In this document: one piece after another, positions 17,282 through 25,367 of the stretch
How positions within the stretch are numbered: the stretch's first letter is position 1
Layout of the letters: every line of letters starts with the position of its first letter
From: Lacunisphaera sp.
Lineage (GTDB): Bacteria > Verrucomicrobiota > Verrucomicrobiia > Opitutales > Opitutaceae
Direction of reading: 5' to 3'
Assembly (NCBI GenBank): GCA_029945445.1
Contig: JAQSCO010000057.1
Location: 46,985 to 110,984 of the forward strand
Length of the DNA stretch: 64,000 nt
Made by a program: the position numbers and the translations under genes
The notes under the pieces: model-generated
Database searches by the model: none
Told to the model about the DNA's origin: nothing
Seen by the model: only the letters and a program-made list of their open reading frames with translations

Positions 17282-19032
17282 CCGGCGCGTTCCTCTATCT
17301 CTACGTCACCACGGTGCGCAATTCCGTGGTGCAGCGCCTCCAGCGGCTGCGCCAGCCGAAATACCTGTTCGGCGCGATCGCGGGTGCCGCGTATTTTTAT
17401 TACTTCGTCTTCGGCCGCGCCTTCCGGAACTACGACGCCCGCCCCGGGGCCGCCCCGATCCCGGTCGGCGGGGGGCCGGATGTCATGGCGTGGATCGAGC
17501 CGTTCGCCGCGCCGGTGCTGGCCGTCGTCGTGCTGCTCGCCTGGCTGCTGGGCAACAGCCGCGCCGCGCTGCAATTCACCGAGCCGGAAACCGCTTTCCT
17601 CTTCCCCGCCCCCGTATCCCGCCGCACGCTGATCCATTACAAGCTCCTGCGCGGCCAGCTCGGCATCCTCGTGTCCGCCTTTTTCATGACGCTGCTGTTC
17701 CGGCGCGGCAGTGCGTCCGGCCACGCGTTGCAGCAGGCGGCCGGCTGGTGGGTGGTGTTCTCGACGCTGAACCTGCATTTCATCGCCGCGTCGTTCGCGC
17801 GCCAGCAACTGTTCGAACTGGGGCTCAACCCGTGGCGCCAGCGGCTGCTGGTCGGCGTCGCCCTGCTGCTGCTGGCCGTCGCCGGCTGGTGGTGGCTGCC
17901 GGCGCCCGCGGACAGCTCGAGCTTCGAGGCCATCATGGCTTACGCCCAGCACCTGCTCGGCGCGCCGCCGCTGTCGTGGCTGCTCCTGCCGTTCCGGCTC
18001 GTGGTGCGGCCCTACTTTGCGGCTGATGCGGGGGCCTTCTTCCTTGCGCTCGGGCCGGCGTTGCTGGTGGCGCTGGCGCACTATTTCTGGGTGGGGCGGG
18101 CCGACGTGGCCTTTGAGGAGGCGTCGCTGGAACTCGCCGCCAAGCGGGCGAAGATCGTCGCGGACCTCCGCGAAGGCCGCTGGGGTGCCGGCCGCCGCGC
18201 GCCGACCAAGCCGCGCCCCGAGCCCTTCCGCCTCCGGGGTCGCGGGTGGGCGCCGCTGGCCTTCCTCTGGCAAAACCTGGTCGCGCTCGGGCCGTTCTTC
18301 CGCCTGCGCACCTGGCTCATCGCCTGCCTCGCGATGTTCGCGCTCACCAGCTGGCTTGGCGCCGACCGGGGTCGGGCGGATTACCTGGTGCTCGTTGTCG
18401 CGTTCTCCGGCATGCTCAGCCTCGCCGCGCTGCTGGGCGGGCCGCTGTTCATGCGCCGCGAGGTGCAGCAGACGCTCACCCAGCTCGACATCACCAAGGC
18501 CTACCCGCTGGCCGGCTGGCAGATCGTGCTCGGGCAGCTGCTGTCACCGATCCTCCTGCTGACGTTCCTCGAATGGTTTTTCCTGCTCAGCTTCATCCTC
18601 GCGGCCGGCGCGACCAAAAAGAAAATCGCCTTCCTGGTCATGCTTGGCGCAGGCGGCATCGGCGGCATCGCGTTCATCGTGCCGCCGCTTGTCGGCCTGC
18701 TGCTGTGCCTGCCGTATGCCGGGGTGCTTTATTTTCCCGCGTGGGCCGCGACCCCGCCGAACCAGGCCGGCGGCGCCGGCATCGAGGTGCTGGGCCAGCG
18801 GCTGATCTTCATGCTGGGCTACCTCATCGTGCTGGTGGTGGCGCTGCTGCCGGCGGCCGCGGCGGGTGGCCTGGTCTGGTTCATCGCCCAGGCTCTCATC
18901 GGCCAGATCACCGCCTTTATCCTGACCACGCTCACGGTCAGCGTCATCCTCGGCGCGGAACTCACCGGCTGCGTCTGGTGGCTGGGCGGGAAACTGGAAC
19001 GGTTCGACCTGTCCACGGAGATGCCGCGCTGA
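17278..19032 (+). CDS. ABC exporter permease, large
   Basis: 584 residues with about ten to twelve membrane spans in two halves, separated by a cytoplasmic basic stretch (about residues 280-325, AAKRAKIVADLREGRWGAGRRAPTKPRPEP). The N-terminal half resembles permeases with the motif LQFTEPETAFLFPAPVSRRTLIHYK, which contacts the ATPase in several putative ABC exporters of this size. It is translationally coupled to the ATPase gene by an ATGA overlap. No binding protein is encoded nearby, consistent with an exporter. Confidence 0.87.
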   Translation: MTGAFLYLYVTTVRNSVVQRLQRLRQPKYLFGAIAGAAYFYYFVFGRAFRNYDARPGAAPIPVGGGPDVMAWIEPFAAPVLAVVVLLAWLLGNSRAALQFTEPETAFLFPAPVSRRTLIHYKLLRGQLGILVSAFFMTLLFRRGSASGHALQQAAGWWVVFSTLNLHFIAASFARQQLFELGLNPWRQRLLVGVALLLLAVAGWWWLPAPADSSSFEAIMAYAQHLLGAPPLSWLLLPFRLVVRPYFAADAGAFFLALGPALLVALAHYFWVGRADVAFEEASLELAAKRAKIVADLREGRWGAGRRAPTKPRPEPFRLRGRGWAPLAFLWQNLVALGPFFRLRTWLIACLAMFALTSWLGADRGRADYLVLVVAFSGMLSLAALLGGPLFMRREVQQTLTQLDITKAYPLAGWQIVLGQLLSPILLLTFLEWFFLLSFILAAGATKKKIAFLVMLGAGGIGGIAFIVPPLVGLLLCLPYAGVLYFPAWAATPPNQAGGAGIEVLGQRLIFMLGYLIVLVVALLPAAAAGGLVWFIAQALIGQITAFILTTLTVSVILGAELTGCVWWLGGKLERFDLSTEMPR

Positions 19033-19048
19033 CCGCGCCGGCCGCCGC

Positions 19049-19420
19049 ATGAACTTCGCCCGCCTTTCCGCGCTCGCGCAATCGGTCGTCGCCGCCGCCC
19101 AGCGCCGGTTGCCGCCCGAGGTGCGCGCCGCCGCCGCGGCGGTGGCCGTCTGCTTCGAACCCCACCCCAACGCCGCCATCGTCGCCGAGGGCTGGGAACC
19201 CGACATCCTCGGGCTGTTCATCGGGCATGAGCATCACGGCGAGCTGGCCGACAGCCAGCCGCTGCCGCCCCAGATCATGCTGTTTCTGGAAAACATCTGG
19301 GACTACGCCGAGGGCGACGAGGGGATCTTCCGCGACGAAATCCGCCTGACCTACCTGCACGAACTCGGCCATTACCTCGGCTGGGATGAGGGCGAGGTCG
19401 CCCGCCGGGGGCTCGAATAG
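19049..19420 (+). CDS. Small zincin-like metallopeptidase
   Basis: 123 residues. The zinc-binding motif sits at the C-terminus, TYLHELGHYLGWDE (HExxH plus a downstream acidic residue), preceded by an Ala-rich N-terminal helix. Length and motif position match the single-domain Zincin_1 group (PF06262 as I recall it), cytoplasmic proteins of unclear substrate. It follows the permease by 16 bp, so it is probably on the same transcript. Confidence 0.87.
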   Translation: MNFARLSALAQSVVAAAQRRLPPEVRAAAAAVAVCFEPHPNAAIVAEGWEPDILGLFIGHEHHGELADSQPLPPQIMLFLENIWDYAEGDEGIFRDEIRLTYLHELGHYLGWDEGEVARRGLE

Positions 19421-19540
19421 CGGGGTCTACACCCACCACGGGCTAAGTAGGGCTTTCATTTCCCCCCTGAATCTGCTTATTCGCCATTTGGAAAACAGCT
19501 TTGCGCTCCCCGGGTGCAGGCCCATTATCGTTCCCAAACC

Positions 19541-20224
19541 ATGAAGAAGTTCCTCATCACCCTTTTCTGTGCCCTCGCCCTTCCCGGTGCGCTGTCCGCC
19601 GCCGGCCTGACCCGCGCGACCGTTGTCCAGCATCTCGATACCTGCGAGGCCATCCTCCAGGACCTCCAGGCCAACGCCAAGACCGCCATCCCGGCCGACA
19701 TCCTCCGCCGCGCCAAGGGCATCGTCATCGTCAACCAGTTCCAGGCCAGCTTCATCTTCGGCATCAAGGACGGCTACGCCGTCGCCCTCGTCCGCCGCCC
19801 GAACGGCAAGTGGTCCGTGCCCGCCTTCCTCAAGGCCGGCGAGCTCAGCGTCGGCCTCCAGGCCGGCGGCAAGTCCATCAACGCCGTCTACGTGCTCATG
19901 GACGACCAGACCGCACGCCTCCTCTTCAAACCCAAGATGAACCTCGGCGCCGAGGCCAAGGCCGTCGCCGGCATCCGCGCCGCCGAGCGCGAGCGCATGA
20001 CGCAGTCCCTCACCACCGAGCCGAACGTCTATGTCTATTCCGCCACCGAGGGCCTCTTCCTCGGCGCCGCGCTCAAGACCGGCTACATGTCGCCCCACGA
20101 GGAGGCCAACCGCCTGTTCTACGACACCAACAACCGCCTGCCGGAATTGCTGTTCAGCGACTGGGTCACGCCCCCGACGGAGGCCCGGTTCATCATGGAC
20201 TACGTGACGCGCATCACGCAGTAA
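19541..20224 (+). CDS. SYLF-domain lipid-binding protein, exported
   Basis: 227 residues from the ATG at 19541, starting a signal peptide (KKFLITLFCALALPGALSA). The remainder is a SYLF (Ysc84) domain: IPADILRRAKGIVIVNQFQASFIFGIKDGYAVALVRR, then SVPAFLKAGELSVGLQAGG and FKPKMNLGAEAKAVAG. The family binds phosphoinositides in eukaryotes; bacterial members are exported proteins of unclear role. It is followed after 22 bp by a strong terminator shared with the convergent cinA-like gene. The upstream start at 19514 gives a non-signal leader and is rejected. Confidence 0.9.
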   Translation: MKKFLITLFCALALPGALSAAGLTRATVVQHLDTCEAILQDLQANAKTAIPADILRRAKGIVIVNQFQASFIFGIKDGYAVALVRRPNGKWSVPAFLKAGELSVGLQAGGKSINAVYVLMDDQTARLLFKPKMNLGAEAKAVAGIRAAERERMTQSLTTEPNVYVYSATEGLFLGAALKTGYMSPHEEANRLFYDTNNRLPELLFSDWVTPPTEARFIMDYVTRITQ

Positions 20225-20246
20225 GCGCGAATCCCCGCTGCTTCTT

Positions 20247-20275
20247 AAAACCCGCCGCCATCCGGCGGGTTTTTT
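20247..20275. terminator. Bidirectional intrinsic terminator
   Basis: Stem AAAACCCGCCG (20247-20257) pairs with CGGCGGGTTTT (20263-20273), followed by more T and preceded by A-rich sequence, so it works for both the SYLF gene (plus) and the convergent CinA-like gene (minus). The minus-strand stop codon lies inside the T tract. Confidence 0.92.
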
Positions 20276-20771
20276 ATGGGCGAAATTCGCGCAGATACGC
20301 CGCGAGCTGCCGCACCACCTCCGCCGCCACGCGTTCCTGCGCCGCGCGGCGCGTCGCGCCGGGCATTTCGATTTGGCCGGAAATGATCGCGGCGCGCCCG
20401 CCGCGCCGCACGTGGCACAGCGCCCACCACGCCATCGGCTCCTTGATGCCAGCCGGCCGGCTTGGCTCGGCGTAGCCGGTCGTCGCCACCGCGACATCCG
20501 CGCCGAACAAGACGCACGCGCCCTGCGCCATCTCCACCGCCACGCGCTGCGACACGCAGTTGGTGCGCCGCGCGTGCGCGCGGTTCACGCCGAGCAGCTT
20601 CACCTTCTCGTCGAGCGAGTAGGCCGTGACCCCGCCGCGGAAATAATTCGACGCCCCCGGCACGGCGCCGATCGCCGCCTGCACGTGCCCGCACGTCAGG
20701 CTCTCCGCCACGGCAAGCGTCAGGCGCGGCTTCGCCAGCAGCAGGGGCTTCAGTTCGGCCGCGGGCGTCAT
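20274..20771 (-). CDS. CinA C-terminal-domain nicotinamide-nucleotide amidase
   Basis: 165 residues. TLAVAESLTCGHVQAAIGAVPGASNYFRGGVTAYSLDEK, then AHARRTNCVSQRVAVEMAQGA and VAVATTGYAEPS, are the conserved blocks of the stand-alone CinA C-terminal (PncC) amidase, which hydrolyses nicotinamide mononucleotide to nicotinate mononucleotide for NAD recycling. The fused N-terminal MoaB-like domain is absent, as in many bacteria. Its ATG overlaps the stop of the exonuclease III gene (shared base 20771), so the pair is co-translated. Confidence 0.9.
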   Translation of the reverse strand: MTPAAELKPLLLAKPRLTLAVAESLTCGHVQAAIGAVPGASNYFRGGVTAYSLDEKVKLLGVNRAHARRTNCVSQRVAVEMAQGACVLFGADVAVATTGYAEPSRPAGIKEPMAWWALCHVRRGGRAAIISGQIEMPGATRRAAQERVAAEVVRQLAAYLREFRP

Positions 20772-21532
20772 CACTTCAGCTCCAGACCGACCGGGCAGTG
20801 GTCGCTGCCCATCACCTCGGGCGAGATCCACGCGCGCTTCAGCGCGAGCTTCAGCTTTTCGGAAACCACGAAGTAATCGACGCGCCACCCGATGTTCCGG
20901 GCGCGGCAGTTCATCATCTGGCTCCACCACGTGTAGTGGCCGGGGCCTTTTTCGAACTCGCGGAACGTGTCCACGAAGCCTTTCGCGAGCAGCGTGGAGA
21001 AATTCCCGCGCTCCGCGTCGGTGAAGCCGGCGTTGCGCCGGTTGGTCTTCGGGTTGGTCAGGTCGAGCTCCGTGTGCGCCACGTTCAGGTCGCCGCAGAA
21101 CACCACCGGCTTGCCCTTCTTCTCGAGTTTTTTTAGGAACGCGAGGAACGCCGGGTCCCACTCCTCCGTGCGGTATTGCAGCCGCGTCAGCCCGCGCTGC
21201 GAGTTGGGCTGGTAGACGTTGACGAGGAAGAAATCCTTGAACTCCGCGGTGATCACGCGGCCCTCGTCGTCGTGCCCGGCCAGCCCGATGCCGTTGGTCA
21301 CCTTGAGCGGCGGCACGCGCGTGAAGATCACCGTGCCGGAGTAGCCCTTCTTCACCGCCGAATACCAGTGCGGCGTGTAGCCCGTGACCCACGCCACGTG
21401 CTGCACGTCGCCGGGGTGCGCCTTGGTTTCCTGGAGGCAGATGACGTCGGCCTCCACCTTGCCCATGTAATCGAGAAAGCCCTTCCTCAGCGCGGCGCGG
21501 ACGCCGTTGACGTTCCAGGAAACGAGTTTCAT
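20771..21532 (-). CDS. xth: Exodeoxyribonuclease III
   Basis: 253 residues. The EEP nuclease fold is complete: SWNVNGVRAAL with Asn7, ICLQETKA with metal-binding Glu35, VFCGDLNVAHTELDL with the catalytic Asp/Asn, and SDHCPVGLE with the terminal Asp-His. The enzyme nicks DNA at abasic sites and removes 3' blocks in base-excision repair, in the cytoplasm. Typical length. It forms a two-gene operon with the CinA-like gene through a one-base stop/start overlap. Neighbouring DUF167 reads away on the other strand from 21619. Confidence 0.95.
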   Translation of the reverse strand: MKLVSWNVNGVRAALRKGFLDYMGKVEADVICLQETKAHPGDVQHVAWVTGYTPHWYSAVKKGYSGTVIFTRVPPLKVTNGIGLAGHDDEGRVITAEFKDFFLVNVYQPNSQRGLTRLQYRTEEWDPAFLAFLKKLEKKGKPVVFCGDLNVAHTELDLTNPKTNRRNAGFTDAERGNFSTLLAKGFVDTFREFEKGPGHYTWWSQMMNCRARNIGWRVDYFVVSEKLKLALKRAWISPEVMGSDHCPVGLELK

Positions 21533-21618
21533 GCGCTCAGTCCGAAGCTTTGCGGCAGCGGCGGCAACACGTTTTCGTGCGCTTTACCTTGGGAACCCCA
21601 CTCCGCATCCTGTGCCCG

Positions 21619-21894
21619 ATGCCCTCCTGCACTCTCGAGCTGAAGACCATCCCCAACGCCCCGCGCGACGCGATCGCCGGCTGGCTGGGCGACGTCCTGA
21701 AGGTGAAGGTCCATGCGCCCGCGCTCGACGGCCGCGCCAACGAGGCGCTGCTCGCCTTCCTCGCCGCCAAGCTCGGCCTGCCCCGGCGCGCCGTCACCCT
21801 CGTCCGCGGCGAGAAATCCCGCCACAAGGTCGTCCGCCTCGAAGGTGTTACGCTTGCCCAGGTAAAGGCCTGCCTGCCCGCCGCCGCGACATGA
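21619..21894 (+). CDS. DUF167/YggU-family small protein
   Basis: 91 residues from the ATG at 21619. The pattern LKVKVHAPALDGRANEALLAFLAAKLGLPRRAVTLVRGEKSRHKVVRLEG, including the GRANEAL and GEKSRHK boxes, is diagnostic of DUF167 (YggU). Function unknown; structures show a small alpha/beta fold. A frame extension to 21550 reads into the promoter region of xth and is rejected. Divergent from xth, with 86 bp between starts. Confidence 0.9.
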   Translation: MPSCTLELKTIPNAPRDAIAGWLGDVLKVKVHAPALDGRANEALLAFLAAKLGLPRRAVTLVRGEKSRHKVVRLEGVTLAQVKACLPAAAT

Positions 21895-21952
21895 CACACG
21901 CCACCGTTGCCTCGCCCGCGCGCCGCCGGTGAGCTTTCCCTCCCTCGTCTGT

Positions 21953-23461
21953 ATGTCCGTTTTCTCGCCCATCCCCCTCGGTCAACGCATCCCCGGCAGC
22001 CCGCACTCCGTCGCGTGCAGCCTGCCGACGCTGCACGACATCGTGGGCTACGAGGAGGGCCGGCCCGAGACCACCCGCCACATCGCGTCGGGCTATCCGC
22101 GCTTCGTCGTGCACTCGCACGCCAAGCTTCTCTGCGAATACCTCGGCCGCCGCCCGGAACTCGCCGGCCGCTCGCTCTGGCTGGTCACCTCGTCCGCCAT
22201 GGCCACCGCCCTCGCCGGCCATCTTGGTCGCTCCCGCCCCGCCCATGCCGCCGTGTTCCGCGTCGACGGCCTTGATGGCGTCGCGCACACCGACACCCCG
22301 GAGCTGAACGCCCGCGGCAAGGTCTTCCTCCAGCACCTCGGCGGCTTCCTCTCCTCGCGCGCGGCGGAGGACCACCTCGTGCGGCTCGGCGTGCTGCCGG
22401 CCGCCGCCAGAGAAAAACTTTTTGCGGGCGACGCCACCGCCGAGATCAAGCGCGTGCTGCGCACGGTCTACGCCGCGGGCGACGCCGACCTCCTCCTCGC
22501 GCCGAGCGGCATGAACGCCCTCCACGCCGCCTTCCGCGCCATCGGTACGCTGCAGGCGCCGCGCGGCCGCACCGCGTGGGTGCAGCTGGGCTGGCTGTAC
22601 CTCGACAGCATCGCGCTGCTGAAAAAATTCACCCCCGACCCGGCGCGCGACTACTTGCGGCATGGCGATGTCACCGACCTCGCGGGGTTGGAGAAACTTT
22701 TCGTCACGCATGGCGCCCGCATCGCCGGCCTGGTGATCGAGGCCCCGACCAATCCGCTGATCCAGACGCCCGACGTCGCCGCGGTGGTCGCCCTCGCCCG
22801 CCGGCACGGGGCGCGCGTCATCCTCGACCCCGCCATCAGTTCGCCCTTCAACGTCGATTTGCTGCCCCACGCCGACCTCGTCGCGCAGAGCCTCACGAAA
22901 TACACCGCGCACGAGGGCGACGTCATCGCCGGCGCCGTGGTCGTTAATCCCACCGGCCCGGATGCGGACGAACTCCGCCGGCTTGCCGCGGACAACCTCG
23001 AGCCGGTGCACCCGCGCGACCTCGCCCGCCTGGCCGCGCAGATCGGTGCGACCGCGGAGATCGTCGCCCGCATGAACGCGAGCACCATGAAGGTCGCGGC
23101 GTTCCTCGAATCACATCCGGGTGTCCAGCAGGTCTGGTGGTCGCTGCAGCCCGCCACGCGCGTCAACTACCTCAAGGTCGCGCGCACGCCGGAATCGGTC
23201 GGCGGCATTATCTCATTCACGCTGAAGGGGCCGCTCGCGAAATTCTACGACGCCGTCCGTTTACCCAAGGGCCCGAGCTTCGGCATGACGACGACGCTCA
23301 TTTCGCCGTTCATCTACCTCGCGCACTACGACCTCGTCACGTCGGAGGCCGGCCGCGCCGAGCTCGCCGCGCACGGCCTGTCGCCCGACCTGCTCCGCCT
23401 GTCCATCGGCACCGAGCCGGTCGATGACATCATGGCGTGCCTGGCCGAGGCCCTGGCGTAA
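21953..23461 (+). CDS. Cys/Met-metabolism-type PLP-dependent transferase
   Basis: 502 residues from the ATG at 21953 (a GTG at 21929 is the alternative). The C-terminal two thirds match the cystathionine gamma-synthase fold: VIEAPTNPLIQTPDV, then RVILDPAISSPFN with Asp292 near the pyridine nitrogen, and SLTKYTAHEGD with the Schiff-base Lys316. It is about 100 residues longer than classical MetB/MetC because of an N-terminal extension (YEEGRPETTRHIASGYPRF and neighbours). The canonical DNTFASP is replaced by DPAISSP. Likely substrates are O-acylhomoserine or cystathionine-like compounds; not certain. Confidence 0.87.
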   Translation: MSVFSPIPLGQRIPGSPHSVACSLPTLHDIVGYEEGRPETTRHIASGYPRFVVHSHAKLLCEYLGRRPELAGRSLWLVTSSAMATALAGHLGRSRPAHAAVFRVDGLDGVAHTDTPELNARGKVFLQHLGGFLSSRAAEDHLVRLGVLPAAAREKLFAGDATAEIKRVLRTVYAAGDADLLLAPSGMNALHAAFRAIGTLQAPRGRTAWVQLGWLYLDSIALLKKFTPDPARDYLRHGDVTDLAGLEKLFVTHGARIAGLVIEAPTNPLIQTPDVAAVVALARRHGARVILDPAISSPFNVDLLPHADLVAQSLTKYTAHEGDVIAGAVVVNPTGPDADELRRLAADNLEPVHPRDLARLAAQIGATAEIVARMNASTMKVAAFLESHPGVQQVWWSLQPATRVNYLKVARTPESVGGIISFTLKGPLAKFYDAVRLPKGPSFGMTTTLISPFIYLAHYDLVTSEAGRAELAAHGLSPDLLRLSIGTEPVDDIMACLAEALA

Positions 23462-23483
23462 CGCCCGCACCCCCGGAGCCAAC

Positions 23484-23567
23484 GTCAACTAATAGTATAC
23501 TACGCGTCTGGAAGCAACGCGGGTCAGACCGGAATAGGCCCAGGCGCATAGTATACTATTAGTTGAC
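23484..23567. repeat. TAGTATACTA inverted-repeat element, copy 1 (84 bp)
   Basis: Arms GTCAACTAATAGTATACTA (23484-23502) and its perfect reverse complement (23549-23567) enclose a 46-bp GC-rich centre whose edges also pair (GCGTCTGG with CCAGGCGC). It sits between the convergent PLP-enzyme and MATE genes. It supplies the last codons and the stop of the MATE gene. It is strikingly AT-rich against its surroundings. Confidence 0.93.
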
Positions 23568-24908
23568 ATTGGGGGGCGCGGCCGCCGTGAGCCGGTGGAA
23601 GCGCCAGCCGAGCAGCAGCGCGGCGCAGCCCAGGCCCGCGGCCAGGCCGGTCCACACGCCCAGCGGACCGAGCGTGGTGTGGAAGGCCAGCCAGTAGCCC
23701 AGCGGGAGCGACACGACCCAGTAGGCCACGAACGTGATCGCCGTTGGCACGCGCACGTCATGCAGCCCGCGCAGCGCCCCGACGCTGATAACCTGGCCGC
23801 CATCGAACAATTGGAAGAACGCCGCCACCACGAGCAATTGCGCCGCGAGCCCCGCGACATCCGCCGCCGGCGTGAAGCCCGCGGTGATCCACCGGCCCGC
23901 GAACGCAAACAGCAGCGCGCAGCCCGTCATGAAGACCAGCCCCGCCGCCAGCGCCCCGAAGCCGATCGGCCGGAGCGCCGCCGTCCGGCCCTCACCCTGC
24001 GCGCGGCTGATCCGCAGGCTGACGGCGATCGACAGCCCGAGCGGCACCATGAAGGTCAGCGCCGCGCAGCCAAGCGCCACCTGGTGCGCCGCGAGCGGCA
24101 CCGTGCCGATCCAGCCCATCATCAGCGCCGCGGACGCAAACGCCCCGGCCTCGAAGAGCAGCATGCCGCCCGCGGGTCCGCCCAGCTTCAGCAACTGGAC
24201 GAAACGCGCGCGCTCCCAGCCCGTCCAGGGCGCCGCGCGCACCACCGCGAAATGCCGCGAGCGCCGCAACCACACCGCGATCGCGGCCACGGCGGCGAGC
24301 CGCGCAATCAAGGTGGCCCAGCCCGAGCCCACGAGGCCCAACGGCGGAAACCCGAGATGGCCGAATACCAGCATCCAGTTGAAAAGCACGTTCAGCCCGA
24401 CATCCGCAAGGATGATGGCCATCGGCACCCACGGCCGGCCGAGTGACTCCGCGAACTGGCGTTGCACTTGGAAAACCAGCACCGGCACCACTGAGGCCGC
24501 GATGAGCAGGAAGAACGGCCACACGATCGCCACGACCTCCGGCGGCTGGCCGAACCGGTGAAACTGCGTCGACAAAAGCACCATGAGCCCGAGAGCCCCC
24601 AGCCCGACCGCCAGCCCCAGCGCCCGGCCGTGCCGCAGCCACGCCGCGCAGCCCGCCTCGTCGCCCGCCCCGTGGTCGCGTGCGGTGAAGACGCCCGCCC
24701 CGATCAGCAGTCCGATACCCACGATGTAGAAGATGCCGAACAACCCGTGCGTGAAAGCGGCCGCCGCCAACTCCACCTTGCCCACGCGCCCGATGAACGC
24801 GCTGTCGGTCAGCCCGATCAGCATCTGGCTGACCTGCCCGACGATGATCGGGAAGGCCAGCGCCAGCGTCGGGCGCAGCTCGCGGCGGAGATCGGCGAAA
24901 TTAACCAC
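23559..24908 (-). CDS. MATE-family multidrug and toxin efflux transporter
   Basis: About 449 residues and twelve membrane spans in two homologous halves. It starts LRPTLALAFPIIVGQVSQMLIGLTDSAFIGRVGKVELAAAAF, the conserved MATE entry, and repeats the pattern in the second half (GGPAGGMLLFEAGAFASAALMMGWIGTVPLAAHQVAL). Family members export cationic drugs using sodium or proton gradients. I chose the GTG at 24908 because the frame's ATG at 24983 lies inside a palindromic repeat and gives a repeat-derived leader. The last residues (NVN) and the stop come from the TAGTATACTA element. Confidence 0.87.
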   Translation of the reverse strand: MVNFADLRRELRPTLALAFPIIVGQVSQMLIGLTDSAFIGRVGKVELAAAAFTHGLFGIFYIVGIGLLIGAGVFTARDHGAGDEAGCAAWLRHGRALGLAVGLGALGLMVLLSTQFHRFGQPPEVVAIVWPFFLLIAASVVPVLVFQVQRQFAESLGRPWVPMAIILADVGLNVLFNWMLVFGHLGFPPLGLVGSGWATLIARLAAVAAIAVWLRRSRHFAVVRAAPWTGWERARFVQLLKLGGPAGGMLLFEAGAFASAALMMGWIGTVPLAAHQVALGCAALTFMVPLGLSIAVSLRISRAQGEGRTAALRPIGFGALAAGLVFMTGCALLFAFAGRWITAGFTPAADVAGLAAQLLVVAAFFQLFDGGQVISVGALRGLHDVRVPTAITFVAYWVVSLPLGYWLAFHTTLGPLGVWTGLAAGLGCAALLLGWRFHRLTAAAPPNVN

Positions 24909-24985
24909 GCAGGGACGAAGGACGCGAAGCCGGGACCAAGCAACTTGGTTTTCGTTTGTTCTCCCTGTGCTTCGCGCCTTCATGG
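24906..24985. repeat. Nested palindromic element upstream of the MATE gene
   Basis: Outer arms GAAGGACGCGAAGC (about 24918-24930) and GCTTCGCGCCTTC (24969-24981) pair with a one-base bulge; between them an inner ACCAAG/CTTGGT hairpin (24935-24949) forms. The whole unit lies in the 5' leader region of the MATE gene. It resembles dispersed CTTCG-rich palindromes I recall from verrucomicrobial genomes (not checked). Confidence 0.75.
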
Positions 24986-25000
24986 CGAGCTGTAAGGCCC

Positions 25001-25114
25001 GACCTCGCCCGCGGTCTCGTCCTCGTCGCCGCGTTCACCCACGCAACGTGGAACTTCACGGCCAAGCGCGCGGGCGGCATCGTGCTCGGCGTGATTGCGC
25101 TGGCGCTGGGCTGA
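25001..25114 (+). pseudogene. Remnant of an EamA/DMT-family transporter
   Basis: 37 in-frame codons ending in a stop translate to DLARGLVLVAAFTHATWNF, TAKRAGGIVLGVIALALG. The first part matches the start of EamA drug/metabolite transporters, where a HATWN motif is typical; the second matches their last helix ending (GVxLIALG). The whole transporter body of roughly 250 residues is missing, so this looks like a large internal deletion. There is no start codon in frame. It lies directly behind the palindrome at 24906-24985. Confidence 0.6.
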
Positions 25115-25135
25115 GCCCGGCCTAAAATTTCTCCC

Positions 25136-25363
25136 GTGCGCCGCTCCAAGGAAATCATGGTCCTGTTTGCCCTGCTCGTGGGCATGATCGGCTTTGTGCT
25201 GTGGTATGTCGTCGACCGCCGCGCGAAGAACCGGGCCGCTTTGCCCGGAAATCCGGCGGAGCGCGGAGTTTCCGGGACAAACACCGGGCCGGCCGCAGCC
25301 GGCAGCGGTGCACCCGTGGCCGGGAAGACGGTCCCGCCGGCAACCCCGCCAAAAAAGGACTGA
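25136..25363 (+). CDS. Small single-span membrane protein containing a palindromic repeat
   Basis: 75 residues from a GTG at 25136 (ATG at 25157 possible). One membrane span (IMVLFALLVGMIGFVLWYVV) is followed by a basic stop-transfer DRRAKNR and a Pro/Ala/Gly-rich tail. The tail is partly encoded by the palindrome at 25240-25281, which has a second copy at 61445. The stop is 4 bp before the TRIC-channel start, so the two probably form an operon. No family recognised. It could be a genuine short protein whose tail was rewritten by the repeat. Confidence 0.5.
   Translation: MRRSKEIMVLFALLVGMIGFVLWYVVDRRAKNRAALPGNPAERGVSGTNTGPAAAGSGAPVAGKTVPPATPPKKD
25240..25281. repeat. TTTGCCCG palindrome, copy 1
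   Basis: Left arm TTTGCCCGGAAATCCG (25240-25255) pairs with CGGAGTTTCCGGGACAAA (25264-25281) with two bulges. A related sequence at 61445-61486 keeps the ends (TTTGCCCG and CGGGACAAA plus the following ACCGG) but differs inside the stem, which marks it as a dispersed repeat. Confidence 0.85.
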
Positions 25364-25367
25364 CCCC

